A stretch of 47,986 nucleotides of DNA from Thermomicrobiales bacterium (GTDB lineage Bacteria; Chloroflexota; Chloroflexia; Thermomicrobiales; UBA6265), in the NCBI GenBank assembly GCA_030447415.1, contig JAUJOZ010000022.1:1-47986 (forward strand), read 5' to 3'. Position 1 is the stretch's first letter; each line of letters starts with the position of its first letter. The translations under genes were made by a program, and so were the position numbers. Positions 27,790 through 37,234 of the stretch are shown in pieces. The notes beneath the pieces were generated by a model. The model saw only the letters and a program-made list of their open reading frames with translations, did no database searches and was not told the DNA's origin.

Positions 27790-28731
27790 CTACCGATACT
27801 TGATTCGCGGATCCATCCAGGCATAGGACAGATCGACGACAAGATTGATGATCACGTAGCCGAACGCGGCGATGAGGATCGTGCCCTGTATCATTGGATA
27901 GTCTCTGGAAAGGACTGCGTCGACAGCGAGACGCCCAATCCCTCGGCGCGCGAAGACTGTTTCGGTAATTACTGCACCTGAGAGCAGGGCGCCAAATTGA
28001 AGTCCGATCACCGTGACGACCGGGATGAGGGCATTGCGCAGCGCGTGACGCACGACCACGACGCGATACCGCAAGCCCTTGGAACGAGCCGTGACGATGT
28101 ATTCCTGTTGCAATACTTCCAGCATCGTGGAGCGAACGAGCCGGGCGACCACTCCAGCCGCCACGAGACCGAGCGTCAACGCCGGCAGGATGAGGGCGCG
28201 GATCCCCTCGCTTCCGGTGGCAGGTAGAAAGCCGAGTCGAAATGAAAAGAGGTCGATCAGGATAAACCCAAGCCAGAAACTGGGCATCGAGAGTCCGATG
28301 AGCGAAAAGATCATCGTCATGGTGTCGACCCAAGTATTGCGATACATTGAGGCTGCCACGCCGAGGACCATTCCGATGACAATCGCGATTCCAAGGCCGA
28401 AAATCGTCAACTGGAGGGTGGCGGGCAGGAGCTCGAGAATCGTTTCTCCAACGGGTTGGTTGGTCGTGTATGAGTATCCGAGGTCGCCTCTTACTGCATC
28501 CGCAGCGTAGTTGAGATACTGAATGAGGAATGGGTCGTCAAGTCCAAGTTCTGCTCTGAGATTCTGATACGCTTGCTCGGACGCATCTCCAGCGGCGCCA
28601 CTACCCATATTATTGAGGAGAATACGCGCCGGATCTCCAGGAATGAGATGCAAAATGGAAAACGAGAGGATCGACACCCCAACGAGCACGGGAATTGCCA
28701 TCAATAACCGGATCTGGATGTATCGCAGCAC
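27790..28731 (-). CDS. ABC importer permease, DppB/OppB family (system 1)
   Basis: A 313-residue permease. It starts at GTG with RYIQIRLLMAIPVLVGVSIL, the first membrane helix, then FSILHLIPGDPARILL, the periplasmic part ELGLDDPFLIQYLNYAADAV, GDLGYSYTTNQPVGETILEL, and the EAA loop TARSKGLRYRVVVVRHALRN. It ends VVDLSYAWMDPRIKYR. These are standard DppB features. The start has an AGGGG site a few bases away. It is transcribed from the minus strand before the dppC-like gene with an 11-base gap. It is separated from its likely receptor gene (29,810-31,495) by an unusual 1.08-kb gap. Confidence 0.9.
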   Translation of the reverse strand: MLRYIQIRLLMAIPVLVGVSILSFSILHLIPGDPARILLNNMGSGAAGDASEQAYQNLRAELGLDDPFLIQYLNYAADAVRGDLGYSYTTNQPVGETILELLPATLQLTIFGLGIAIVIGMVLGVAASMYRNTWVDTMTMIFSLIGLSMPSFWLGFILIDLFSFRLGFLPATGSEGIRALILPALTLGLVAAGVVARLVRSTMLEVLQQEYIVTARSKGLRYRVVVVRHALRNALIPVVTVIGLQFGALLSGAVITETVFARRGIGRLAVDAVLSRDYPMIQGTILIAAFGYVIINLVVDLSYAWMDPRIKYR

Positions 28732-29809
28732 AGAGGACCCCTAGGACTGGAACATGTGGCGAAACTCTTGTCCACGGCAGGACAGGTCCGACTCAGAGGT
28801 GCCTTCCAGTGACATCTGGTGCTGATGGGCGTCAACGAAGACGCGCATCAGTGTGCTGAATTGATCGCAGATTGACGGCGAGGAAAGTCTGGTTGCGGCA
28901 CTCCTGTCTGGGAAAGGGGGCGGCACCGGGGGATCAGATTGAGACCCTCTTCTCGTCGTCTGGCTTCGTCCCGTTGTCTGCTAGAGCCAAGAGTTTCCCG
29001 TAGAGACCCGCTCCCCGCTGCTTCTCTGCGCGCCTCCTCCGCGCTACTGCGCCTGAGCTCCGGTCCGGCCCTTCTGCACGAACAGTTGGACCTCTCCGAC
29101 ATTGAGATCGTGGCAGTGCTGTGCTGACCTAACTCCTGGGTCAACCTTATCCTCCTCGGCCAAGCAAGGGGGAGTGGTCGCCTGCCTTGCCCTGCTTCCC
29201 GGTGTCCCTTCCCAGGACACCTCTGGCCACGTCCTCACCCTCGACCCGCCCCTCGTCGAGCATAACGCGCCTGGATGGTCCAGGCTGATGCGGCAGCCGG
29301 CGCTGGAAGCAGAACCACCTCCGCGCCAGTAAGGCCGGCCATCATCTAGAAGACACGTCGCCGCAACGACGATCGGTCCAACAGTGAAACCCCTCTCCAC
29401 CCCGGCAGTGCTTGGACGACCAATGAGCGGTCGGCCATGGCCTGGGCCGGACTACTGAGCTACCGGCGCTCCCCGGGACTGGACCCGCTGAATTCCGCTG
29501 CCGGCTTAGCCAAACTGGCGCAGCATCGGCGCCAGCGAGCACCAAGTCCGCCACGCGACGCCGGACGACTTCCGGTAGTACCTGAGCGGCCTCCGAGCCG
29601 ACGCCAAACCGATCATCGCAGCGACGCCGCAGCACTGAGTGAGTCCGAACGGACTACTACCGAGGGTGCTCGGCGCCGCCGTCCGGGAGGACGACAACTG
29701 GAAGCGCATCGGCGACGTCGAGCGTGCCAAGTACGACGAGGACGACGCTCACCACCTCTGCGGCCGAGCACCCTAGGTTGGTTTCCGTAGGAGTTGCAGC
29801 TCGGTTACA
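28732..29809. other. 1.08-kb gap inside the system-1 importer operon
   Basis: No gene is supported. Pieces look protein-like but are broken: on the plus strand around 29,560-29,775, ATPDDFR, YLSGLRADAKPIIAATPQH and after two breaks REDDNWKRIGDVERAKYDED; on the minus strand near 29,050-29,110, LNVGEVQLFVQKGRTGAQAQ. I cannot assign either. Base use here is like decayed insertion debris. Such a gap between receptor and permease genes of one operon is abnormal and suggests an old insertion. Confidence 0.4.
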
Positions 29810-31495
29810 TCACTCCGAGAGCCAGGCATTGTAGAAGGGAATCTGTCCCAGGCTCATAGGGAAGAGTCCCTGGAGCTTCGCGCTGGCTCCCCAGAAGATC
29901 GTCTGCTCCCAGAGGGGGATCATCAGGGCCTGGTCCATGATGTAGATCTGGATGTCCTGATACATCTGGAACCGGGTGTCACGATCGGTCTCGGCGGCAG
30001 CGGCATCGAGCATCTGATCGAGCGTTGGGTCAGGCTTCATGGTTCTGTTGAAGTTCGTTCCGGGGATGTTCCGCGAGTGGTACAGCGTGCTCAGGGCGAT
30101 CGGATCCGTGCCGGTATAGCCGATCCGGGCGATGTGGTGCGCTCCTTGCAACATCAACTCGGCCGTCGCCGCGTACTCAAGGATTTGGAGATTGATCTTG
30201 AAACCCACCTGGGTCAGATAGGCCTGCACCAGCTCCGCCACATCACCGGCTTGACCGGAGGTGGTGATGTACTCCAGTTCAAGGGGCTGACCATTCTTTG
30301 TCAGCACTCCCCCAGAACCTTTCGTCCATCCAGCCTCTTCCAGCAATTGGGAAGCCCTTTCCGGATCGAACGGGAAGTACTCCTCGACGGCCGGATTGTA
30401 AGACCAAGTGCTCGAAGCGAGGGGGCCCTTTGCTGGCTTGAGGGTCCCGAAGAACAGGGTGTCAACGATCGTCTCGGTGTCGACCGCGTAGTTGAGGGCT
30501 TGGCGGACCGCGATATCGTCTGTTGGAAACCTGGCTGCGTTAATTGGGAGGATTTGAGGCGAGCCGGGGACAGCCGGAAGTAAGACCTGGAAGTCCGGAT
30601 TGTCCTGGAACTGCTGGATATCCTGAGGCGGGATGCCGTCCGCGATGGTGATCTGGCCGCTCTCAAGCGATCCCGTCAGCGAGGACGCTTCGGGGATGAA
30701 GTTGACGGTCAACGCATCGATGTAAGCTGGCCCTTTGTGCTTGTAAATCCCAATCGGCCAGTTGTAGTCCGGATTGCGCTCAAAGGTCATCGAGACCTGC
30801 TGTTCCCAGGCTTTGAACTTGAACGGACCCGTGCCAACTGGAGCCCGCGCGAATTCCGTCGGCCCCATGGCTTGGGCGGCCGTTGGAGAAACCGGCGCGA
30901 GCGGCGTCGTCGATACAGTGTTGAGGAAGGCGGCGTACGGCTCCTTGAAGTGGACTGTGACCGTATGGTCGTCTATGACCTCGGTGTTGTCGTACGGACC
31001 GAGGTAGCCGATCGCCGTCAGCGACTTCAGTGCTGGATCCATAATTGAGTCAAAGGTGTACCTGACGGCCTCGGCGTTGAACGGGGTGCCATCGTGGAAC
31101 TTCACGTCGTTGCGTAAGTTGAAGGTGTACGACGTTCCGTCCTCCGAGACTTGCCAGGACGTTGCCAGGCCTGGCACCAGTTGCTCGGTATCGGGATCAA
31201 GCGCGATGAGCGTGTCGAACAGATTCACCATCAGGTTGGTCGCCTTGGCCGACCCACTGACGCGCGGATCCATCGTCGGAGGCTCATCGATGTAGCCCAG
31301 GATGACGGTACCACCGGTCCGCGGTTGGGCGTCCGATCCCGCTGGTGCTTCGGTTGCATCCTGGCTGGCGGTTGCTATCCGTGGGCTGGCAGCTATGGTT
31401 CCGCTTGCCACCAACGCCGTAGCACTCAGTAGCAAGCCCCGACGCGTAAATCGATGATCGTCTGAGAGCGGGTTACCGACATCGTCAACTGGCAT
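29810..31495 (-). CDS. ABC importer substrate-binding protein, SBP_bac_5 family (system 1)
   Basis: A 561-residue exported receptor of the peptide/opine class. The twin-arginine signal is FTRRGLLLSATALVASG, so it is exported folded by Tat. The mature part opens GGTVILGYIDEPPTMDPRVS and shows the family motif ATSWQVSEDGTSYTFNLRND, VKFHDGTPFNAEAVRYTFD, TGPFKFKAWEQQVSMTFERN, ALNYAVDTETIVDTLFFG and LLEEAGWTKGSGGVL. It ends ALMIPLWEQTIFWGAS. A strong sigma-70-type promoter lies about 250 bases upstream. It starts the dpp-like system 1 (receptor, permeases). The ligand cannot be read from sequence, but the neighbouring hydrolases suggest a peptide-like or N-acyl compound. Confidence 0.9.
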   Translation of the reverse strand: MPVDDVGNPLSDDHRFTRRGLLLSATALVASGTIAASPRIATASQDATEAPAGSDAQPRTGGTVILGYIDEPPTMDPRVSGSAKATNLMVNLFDTLIALDPDTEQLVPGLATSWQVSEDGTSYTFNLRNDVKFHDGTPFNAEAVRYTFDSIMDPALKSLTAIGYLGPYDNTEVIDDHTVTVHFKEPYAAFLNTVSTTPLAPVSPTAAQAMGPTEFARAPVGTGPFKFKAWEQQVSMTFERNPDYNWPIGIYKHKGPAYIDALTVNFIPEASSLTGSLESGQITIADGIPPQDIQQFQDNPDFQVLLPAVPGSPQILPINAARFPTDDIAVRQALNYAVDTETIVDTLFFGTLKPAKGPLASSTWSYNPAVEEYFPFDPERASQLLEEAGWTKGSGGVLTKNGQPLELEYITTSGQAGDVAELVQAYLTQVGFKINLQILEYAATAELMLQGAHHIARIGYTGTDPIALSTLYHSRNIPGTNFNRTMKPDPTLDQMLDAAAAETDRDTRFQMYQDIQIYIMDQALMIPLWEQTIFWGASAKLQGLFPMSLGQIPFYNAWLSE

Positions 31496-31753
31496 CTCGG
31501 AATCCTCTCCTTACGTCAATCGTTACCAACGTTCGAGCCGGCGCGGCTTCATCGTGGCGAACCAAGCGCTGATCGGCGAGGTCGTTCTGTTCATCCTCCC
31601 CGTTGCGGGCTGATCCGGTGGCAGTGGACGTCCCCCATCTTCGCACGGGGTTCCCGTCCACGCCGAAGATGGCACGTCCCATAGTGAACACTGCCGGCGC
31701 TGGACTTGGGCCCCACGCACTCGCACGGACGTTGGAATATATTGCGTGTATTC

Positions 31754-31783
31754 AGTATATGAGCGGTGCACGGCACGTGTCAA
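31754..31783 (-). promoter_or_regulatory. sigma-70-type promoter for the system-1 importer
   Basis: On the minus strand TTGACA (31,783-31,778), an 18-base spacer, and TATACT (31,759-31,754). Transcription would start near 31,747, leaving a leader of about 250 bases before the receptor gene at 31,495. An A/T-rich AATATATT lies just after the start point, a possible site for the GntR-type regulator encoded at 33.3-34.0 kb. Confidence 0.65.
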
Positions 31784-32095
31784 GGTCACCGCAGACTTCG
31801 TCAAACCCGCTAAGCAATGGGACGAACGAAGCACGCTGTCCTCAGTACTGATCTTCGCCTGCGTTGCGCACGGCGAGTTTGAAGGACCAATGCATCTTCA
31901 TTTCAGAGTGGGAGGACCGAAGGGAGCTACGTCAGAGCGGGGGTGGGCCAGCGACCTGTTGCCGAACGGATTCAGTGGCGCGATCCTCGATCCCTCCTCA
32001 CTCTAAGTCCGCCGAGTTAGTTGTCGAAGTTCGGGAAAGGAGACACAAGGCGGCGTCATGGCGCTGCTCAAGCGCTGGGAGCTCGGCCGTGTTCC
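31784..32095. other. spacer with a possible truncated gene start at the IS3 border
   Basis: No full gene. At 32,058 an ATG preceded by GGAAAGGAG begins MALLKRWELGRVP and is cut after 13 codons by the left end of the IS3 element at 32,096. No continuation is found on the other side (33,324 on). It could be the start of a lost gene or chance. Confidence 0.3.
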
Positions 32096-32170
32096 TGACC
32101 TGCCCCCCGAGATCTGGTCCGACGAAAATGGGAGTCCTCTGGGGGTGAACGGCACCCCGAGGAGGACGGT

Positions 32171-32438
32171 ATGCGTAGGAGCCGGTTCTCGGAGGAACAG
32201 ATCGTCGGTATCTTGAAGGAGCACGACGCGGGGGCTGAACTGGCCCCGCTGTGCCGCCGCCACGGCATCAGCGCGCAGACCTTCTACCGCTGGAAGCAAA
32301 AGGGACGGCGGGCTTGACGGGAGCGAGGCCCGACGGCTGCAGGCGCTGGAAGAGGAGAACGCCCGCCTCAAGCGGCTCGTCGCCGAGCAGGCGCTGGACA
32401 ACCAGGCCCTCAGGGAGCTGCTCCGAAAAAACTGGTGA
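32171..32438 (+). CDS. IS3-family transposase orfA, frameshifted
   Basis: Starts ATG with MRRSRFSEEQIVGILKEHDA, the helix-turn-helix part (LCRRHGISAQTFYRWKQK), then after a +1 break near 32,305 GGLDGSEARRLQALEEENAR and LKRLVAEQALDNQALRELLR, a leucine-zipper end, stopping at 32,436-32,438. This is the DNA-binding half of the transposase; the break may be a sequence error. Its stop overlaps the GTG of orfB. Confidence 0.8.
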
Positions 32439-33294
32439 CGCCCACCGTGCGGCGCGCGGCGGTGGGCCGGTTACGGAGCCAGTTCGGCTTCTCGGAACGG
32501 CGGGCGTGCGCGGTCGTGGGGATCGGGCGCTCGACGGCGCGGTATCGGGGGCGGCCGAGGGTCGACGAGCCGCGTCTGCGGCAACGGCTCCGGGAACTGG
32601 CGGCCGAGCGCCCCCGCTTCGGCTACCGCCGGCTCCATGTCCTCCTGCGCCGCGAAGGGACCGTCGTCAACCACAAGCGGGTCGAGCGGCTCTACCGTGA
32701 GGAGGGACTGGCCGTCCGCAAGCGCGGGCGCAAGCGGGTGGCGCGAGACGGACGGGGGCGGGCGGTGCTGCCGACCGGACCGAACCAGCAGTGGGCGGTG
32801 GACTTCCTCAGCGACGCCCTGGCCTGGGGCCGGCGCATCCGCCTCTTCGCCGTGGTAGACGTCTTCACCCGCGAGGCCCTGGCGATCGAGGTCGACACCT
32901 CGCTGCCGGGGGACGCGTGGTGCGCGTGCTAGGACGCATCGCCGCCGCACGCGGTGCGCCCCACGAGATAGTACTCGACAACGGCCCGGAGTTGGCAGGC
33001 AGGGCGGTGGATCGGTGGGCCTACGAACAGGGTGTCCGGCTGCATTTCATCGAGCCGGGCAAACCGGTGCAGAACGCCGCCGCCGAGAGCTTCAACGGCC
33101 GACTGCGTGACGAGTGCCTCAACGAGCACTGGTTCCTGAGCCTGGCCGACGCCCGGCGGCTCGTGGAGGCTTGGAGAGAGGACTGCAATCGGGCGCGGCC
33201 CCACGGCGCCCTCGGTTATCGGCCACCCGAGGAGTTCCGGGTGGCCTTCGACGAGGCCGCCATCAGGCGGCAGGAACTGGTCGGACTCTCATAA
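32435..33294 (+). CDS. IS3-family transposase orfB (DDE integrase core), one frameshift
   Basis: The integrase half of the transposase. It begins VTPTVRRAAVGRLRSQFGFS and has the HTH_21 domain (RFGYRRLHVLLRREGTVVNH), then the rve core: QQWAVDFLSDALAWG (first Asp), and after a frame break near 32,915 HEIVLDNGPELAGRAVD (second Asp) and NAAAESFNGRLRDECLNEHW (Glu). The tail RPHGALGYRPPEEF is standard. GTG at 32,435 overlaps the orfA stop, as in related elements that use translational coupling. Confidence 0.85.
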
Positions 33295-33335
33295 TCCCTG
33301 GACCACACACCGGGGGCAGGTCAAGGGCAACACCC

Positions 33336-34001
33336 TTACGAGAGCAAATCCCTTAGTAATTCCCGTAAGCCTAAAACGTGGTGTCGCGCTTGTTCCTCCG
33401 CGAGATCCGGATTTCCGCTTGCGATGGCACGGACGAGCTCTTGATGGTTGGTTTCCCAGGATGGAAGTGTTTCGACGTTGCGTGATGACAAGTGCCAATA
33501 ACGTAACATTGTGGAGTTGATTTGCTCAGAGAATGTCGCGAAATAGACGTTACCGCTGCACTGCGCAATAAACGCATGAAACTTGAAGTCGAGAGCGACA
33601 AGTTCTTCGCTGTTCTGTTCGCAAATAGCCGTCCGGGCAGCCTCCAGCATGCCGCAAAGTGTCGCCATGTCGCTCTCGGTAATCCGTTCCGCCATCCGGC
33701 GCGCAATGAGGGCCTCTAACTCCAGGCGAGCCTCCAGCATTTGCCGCAAATCAATAATTGAAAGCGGGCTCACCCATGCACCACGTCTTGGGGTGTACAC
33801 AATCAGGCGCTCGTGAACGAGCCGCTGGACCGCCGCTCGAAGCGGTGTCCTACCGATGTCGAAAGTCGCCATTAGCACCCGCTCATCAATATGAGCACCG
33901 GGCGCGAGTTGCAGCGTGATGATGAGCCGCCTTAGTTCCTCGTAGGCGCGATCCACCTTGAGCGGTGCAGTCGTTTCGGCAACCTTGTTGATGGCGATCA
34001 C
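33336..34001 (-). CDS. GntR-family regulator with FCD domain
   Basis: A 221-residue transcription factor. The winged-helix domain is at about 10-75: RAYEELRRLIITLQLAPGAH, IDERVLMATFDIGRTPLRAA and VQRLVHERLIVYTPRRGAWV. The C-terminal FCD ligand-binding domain has LRQMLEARLELEALIARRMA, DFKFHAFIAQCSGN, with the Asp and His residues that bind a metal, and ends HHVLGLRELLRDLLS. A longer frame to 34,088 exists, but GTG 34,001 gives the usual length. FCD regulators normally answer to organic acids, so it likely controls the surrounding importer and hydrolase genes. IS3 copy C now lies directly after its stop. Confidence 0.85.
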   Translation of the reverse strand: MIAINKVAETTAPLKVDRAYEELRRLIITLQLAPGAHIDERVLMATFDIGRTPLRAAVQRLVHERLIVYTPRRGAWVSPLSIIDLRQMLEARLELEALIARRMAERITESDMATLCGMLEAARTAICEQNSEELVALDFKFHAFIAQCSGNVYFATFSEQINSTMLRYWHLSSRNVETLPSWETNHQELVRAIASGNPDLAEEQARHHVLGLRELLRDLLS

Positions 34002-34560
34002 AACCCATCCATGTGCGATTCTCTTCGCCCGAGAAGAACGGCAACGCGTAGAAACACGGGCGACCGACCTTGTCGAGCCACTCCTCATTGCTTGCCAGAG
34101 CAGCGTCTTAGGACAGGCGGACTGTTCCAGCGCCGCTGCCAGACGGTCGGGTTGAACGCCTCACGTACGTCCGGAGCTTACCGGTGCGCCAGGGAAGCGC
34201 ATCACCCTACCAGGTGGCCAGGTTTCACCTACCTGCTTGACTCCTTCTAAGGATACCAGCAATATGTAGACTATATACACATCATCGTGGACCTGAGCAG
34301 TGGCAGGTATCTAGTGATGAACCTTCGCACCTGCTTCCTCATCTTCACGAGCGGTCCAAAGGCAACGGGGGATTCGTCACTCCCTATGGTCAGATAGCCC
34401 TTCTCGCCGGCGAGGGCAGCCCGTGCCGCGTGCACGGGCCCTGGCGCTCGAGCGAATGCCTGACTGCGCTTGCCCTCCTGGCGCCTCACCGATCCACAGT
34501 CGTGTAGCAGGTATTGCCGCTGCGTTGATTCAGGGCAGGAAGGTTGGAGCGAGAGGGATC
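34002..34560. other. divergent spacer between the GntR gene and amidohydrolase A
   Basis: A 559-base region with no gene that I can support. A short A/T-rich tract (34,261-34,281) stands out from the GC-rich background and contains the inverted repeat listed separately. The region should hold promoters for both divergent genes. Confidence 0.4.
34237..34279 (+). promoter_or_regulatory. candidate promoter and operator between regulator and amidohydrolase A
   Basis: TTGACT (34,237-34,242) is followed 17 bases later by CAATAT and then by the inverted repeat TGTA-N7-TACA (34,265-34,279). A repressor bound there would cover the start point. It suits autoregulation by the GntR protein, but the match to any known operator is weak. 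Confidence 0.3.
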
Positions 34561-35843
34561 ATGATGAACAGCGCTTGGACGGTGATTGAGGCTGACCGAG
34601 TGGTTGACGCGAGAAGCCCCGGCCCTCCTGATCGACTCCGGATCATAATTGAGGACGACACTATCCGAGCCATCGGGCGCGCCGGTGACATCGAAATGCC
34701 GGTTGTCCCTGACGTTGAAGTCCTTCACGCTCCGGCAACCTCTACGGTACTACCAGGACTGATTGACACCCACACGCACCTGACAATGAACGGCTCCGGT
34801 GTGCCACTCCCGGCGTCCCTGGAGGGCAACGACGGCATCCTGCTGATGCAGGCGGCCGCCAGTGCTCGCACCCACCTGCTCTCCGGCGTGACGACCGTCG
34901 TCGATGCCGGGGCACGCGGTGCGGTCGCCTTCGACCTGGTGGAAGCCGTCCGGCTCAGCTTGGTCCAGGCCCCCCGGCTTGTCGTGGCCGGCCGTCCAAT
35001 CACACGCACCGGCGGGCATGCTTGGCCGATGGGGCAGGAAGCGGACGGCCCGATCGAAGTCAGCCGGGCGGCTCGCCAGATGCTGAAGGAGGGGGCGGAC
35101 TTCATCAAGATCATGGCGACTGGTGGCGGCACTCCGGGCACCTACCCCCACCGGCCGTCCTACCGGCTGGACGAGTTGATCATCGCGGCGGAGGAAGCGC
35201 ACGAGAATGGCAAGCTCGCCGTGGCCCATTGCAGCGCGACTGAGGGGCACCGGCGTTGCTCGCTGCTGGGATCGACATCATTTACCACTGTCACTTCTAT
35301 GAAGCCGATGGAACCCTGCGCTTCGACGACGAGATCGCACGGCAGTTAGCCGACGCTCCGGTCCATGTCAACCCGACTCTTTGGGTCAATGGCGGACGTG
35401 TCGAAGCCTTACGGGTCAAGGCAAATCTTGAAGGTCTGAGCGAAGACGAGCAGCGCGCGTTGGAGCTGCGTGCCGCTCGGTACGCCGGTCAGCGTGAGAA
35501 CGTCGGTCGCATGGTCCAGCGCGGAGTCAAGCTGATCGCCGGAACCGACGCTGGGTTCGCCCTGTATCCGTTCGGCGACCTTGTGACGGAACTCGAAGAG
35601 ATGGTCGCCTGTGGGATGTCGGCGACGGACGTCCTGCTGGCCGCCACCCGGGTCGCCGCTGAGGCGCTGCGGATCGACAGCAGCGTAGGAACCCTCGCGC
35701 CCGACAAGAAGGCTGATCTGCTTGTTGTTGACGGTGATCCGACCAGCAATATCTCATCCCTACGCGATGTCCAAGCGGTCGTGCTTGGCGGCGCTGTTGT
35801 CAGGAACGACGGCGGGCTGATCACCACTGTTGACAGACCGTGA
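34561..35843 (+). CDS. metal-dependent amidohydrolase A (imidazolonepropionase-like), one frameshift
   Basis: A cytosolic amidohydrolase of about 427 codons. Metal and catalytic marks: PGLIDTHTHLTMNGSG (HxH), a lysine in GADFIKIMATGGGTPGTYPH, His in LAVAHCSATEG, His in IIYHCHFYEADG and the Asp in KLIAGTDAGFALYPFGDLVT. The C-terminal small domain ends GTLAPDKKADLLVVDGDP. A one-base break near 35,250 follows the first histidine motif; the protein resumes as GVARLLAAGIDIIYH. GAGAGGG precedes the ATG at 34,561. This group includes prolidase-like and cyclic-imide hydrolases, so it cleaves an amide or ring C-N bond in an unknown substrate. A close paralogue follows directly. Confidence 0.85.
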
Positions 35844-35882
35844 CGGGCCACGTCCGCCCACGAGTTCGAGCGGAGTGCAGGA

Positions 35883-37189
35883 TTGGAGTGGAACCAAGGT
35901 GAGCGCCCGATTGAGCAGCCCGGCACGATCGTTACGGCAGACCGGTTAGTCATCGGGACCAATTCGAACCCAATTGAACGCGGCGTCGTCGTGATTCGTG
36001 GTGATGAGATCCAGGCGGTGGGCAAGCAGGGCGAGACTGAGTTGCCAGAGGGGCCGAACGTCCAAACGATCCAGGCTGGGCCTGGAAAGACCGTTCTGCC
36101 AGGGATGGTTGATGTCCACACCCACCTCGTTATGCCCGGCGACGGCACGTCCTACCAGACGTTCATGCAGCACGGTGACGGGATTCTGCTCATGCAGGCC
36201 TGCGCTGAACGCGCGGACGCACTTGTTGTCAGGCGTGACCACCGCCGCCGACACAGGTGCTCGCGGGACTGTCACGTTCACCCTTCGCGACGCGATCAAT
36301 CTCGGCCTGATGGAGGGTCCGCGACTCGTCCTGTGCGGGCGGCCAATTACACGAACTGGCGGGCACTGCTGGTTCCTTTGGAGGCGAAGCTGACGGCCCC
36401 CAGGAAATTACCGGCGCTGCTCGCCAACTGCTGAAGGAAGGCGCCGACTTCATCAAGGTGATGGCCACGGGCGGCGGGACGGCTGGCACCTACCCGTACC
36501 GCCCGTCGTTGCGTGTCGAGGAGCTCTCAGCCGCCGCGGACGAGGCGCATGCCAACGGCAAGAAAGCGATCGCCCACGCTAGCGCGACCGAGGGAATCAG
36601 GCGCGCCCTTGATGCCCGGTTCGATGTCATTTTCCACTCCCACTTCTATGACGCCGACGGCACGCTCTCGTTCCAGCACGACGTGGCCCGCCGGATCGCC
36701 GACGCCGGCGTCAAGGTCAATCCGACCTTGTATGTCAACGGCGTCTACGTCGACCTGCTTGAGCAGAAGGCCGAGCGGGAGGGGTTAGACGCGCAGGAGC
36801 AATCCCTCCTTGCAGCGCGCGCGAAGCGGTACGCCGGACAAATGGAGAACGTCGGGAAGCTCGTGGAACGTGGTGTGATGCTCGTAGCGGGTTCCGATGC
36901 GGGTTGGGGGCGGTACCCATTCGGCGATCTCGTCACCGAGTTGCAGGAGATGGTACGGGTGGGCATGTCGGCCTCCGACGCGGTTGCCGCTGCCACGAGC
37001 CAGGCCGCCGACGCCCTTGGTGTCGGGAATCTCGTCGGGTCGCTGACCAGTGGCAAGAAGGCGGACCTGTTGATCGTCGAGGGGGACCCGACGCAAGACA
37101 TCGCGGCGCTCAGAGAAATTGACACGATCATCCTCGGCGGACAGATTGTGGATCGGCAAGGCGGATCGCGGCAGCTAGCGCTGAACTGA
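35883..37189 (+). CDS. metal-dependent amidohydrolase B (paralogue of A), two frameshifts
   Basis: The second member of the tandem pair, 39 bases after A. The TTG at 35,883 follows GCAGGA; no better start is in frame. It has PGMVDVHTHLVMPGDG (HxH), then after a break near 36,215 ARTHLLSGVTTAADTGARGT, TRTGGH, and after a second break near 36,380 GADFIKVMATGGGTAGTYPY (Lys), AIAHASATEGIRRALD (His), VIFHSHFYDADGTLS (His) and LVAGSDAGWGRYPFGDLVTE (Asp). The end is SGKKADLLIVEGDPTQD. The strong likeness to A over the whole length shows gene duplication; the different pocket residues suggest two related substrates or successive steps. The frame breaks are single-base and perhaps errors. Confidence 0.83.
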
Positions 37190-37234
37190 ATCTAAGCGCG
37201 GACCGACAGCCGGACGGAGAGAAAGGACATCATC

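Larger units (their letters stand above)
32096..33323. mobile_element. IS3-family insertion sequence C, complete ends
   Basis: The left end TGACCTGCCCCCCGAGATCT (from 32,096) and the right end read backwards TGACCTGCCCCCGGTGTGTG (to 33,323) are long inverted repeats, both going on with TGGTCC and later GAGTCC. The element is 1,228 bp with orfA and orfB on the plus strand. No clear target duplication is seen. It separates the importer genes from their probable regulator. Confidence 0.8.
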
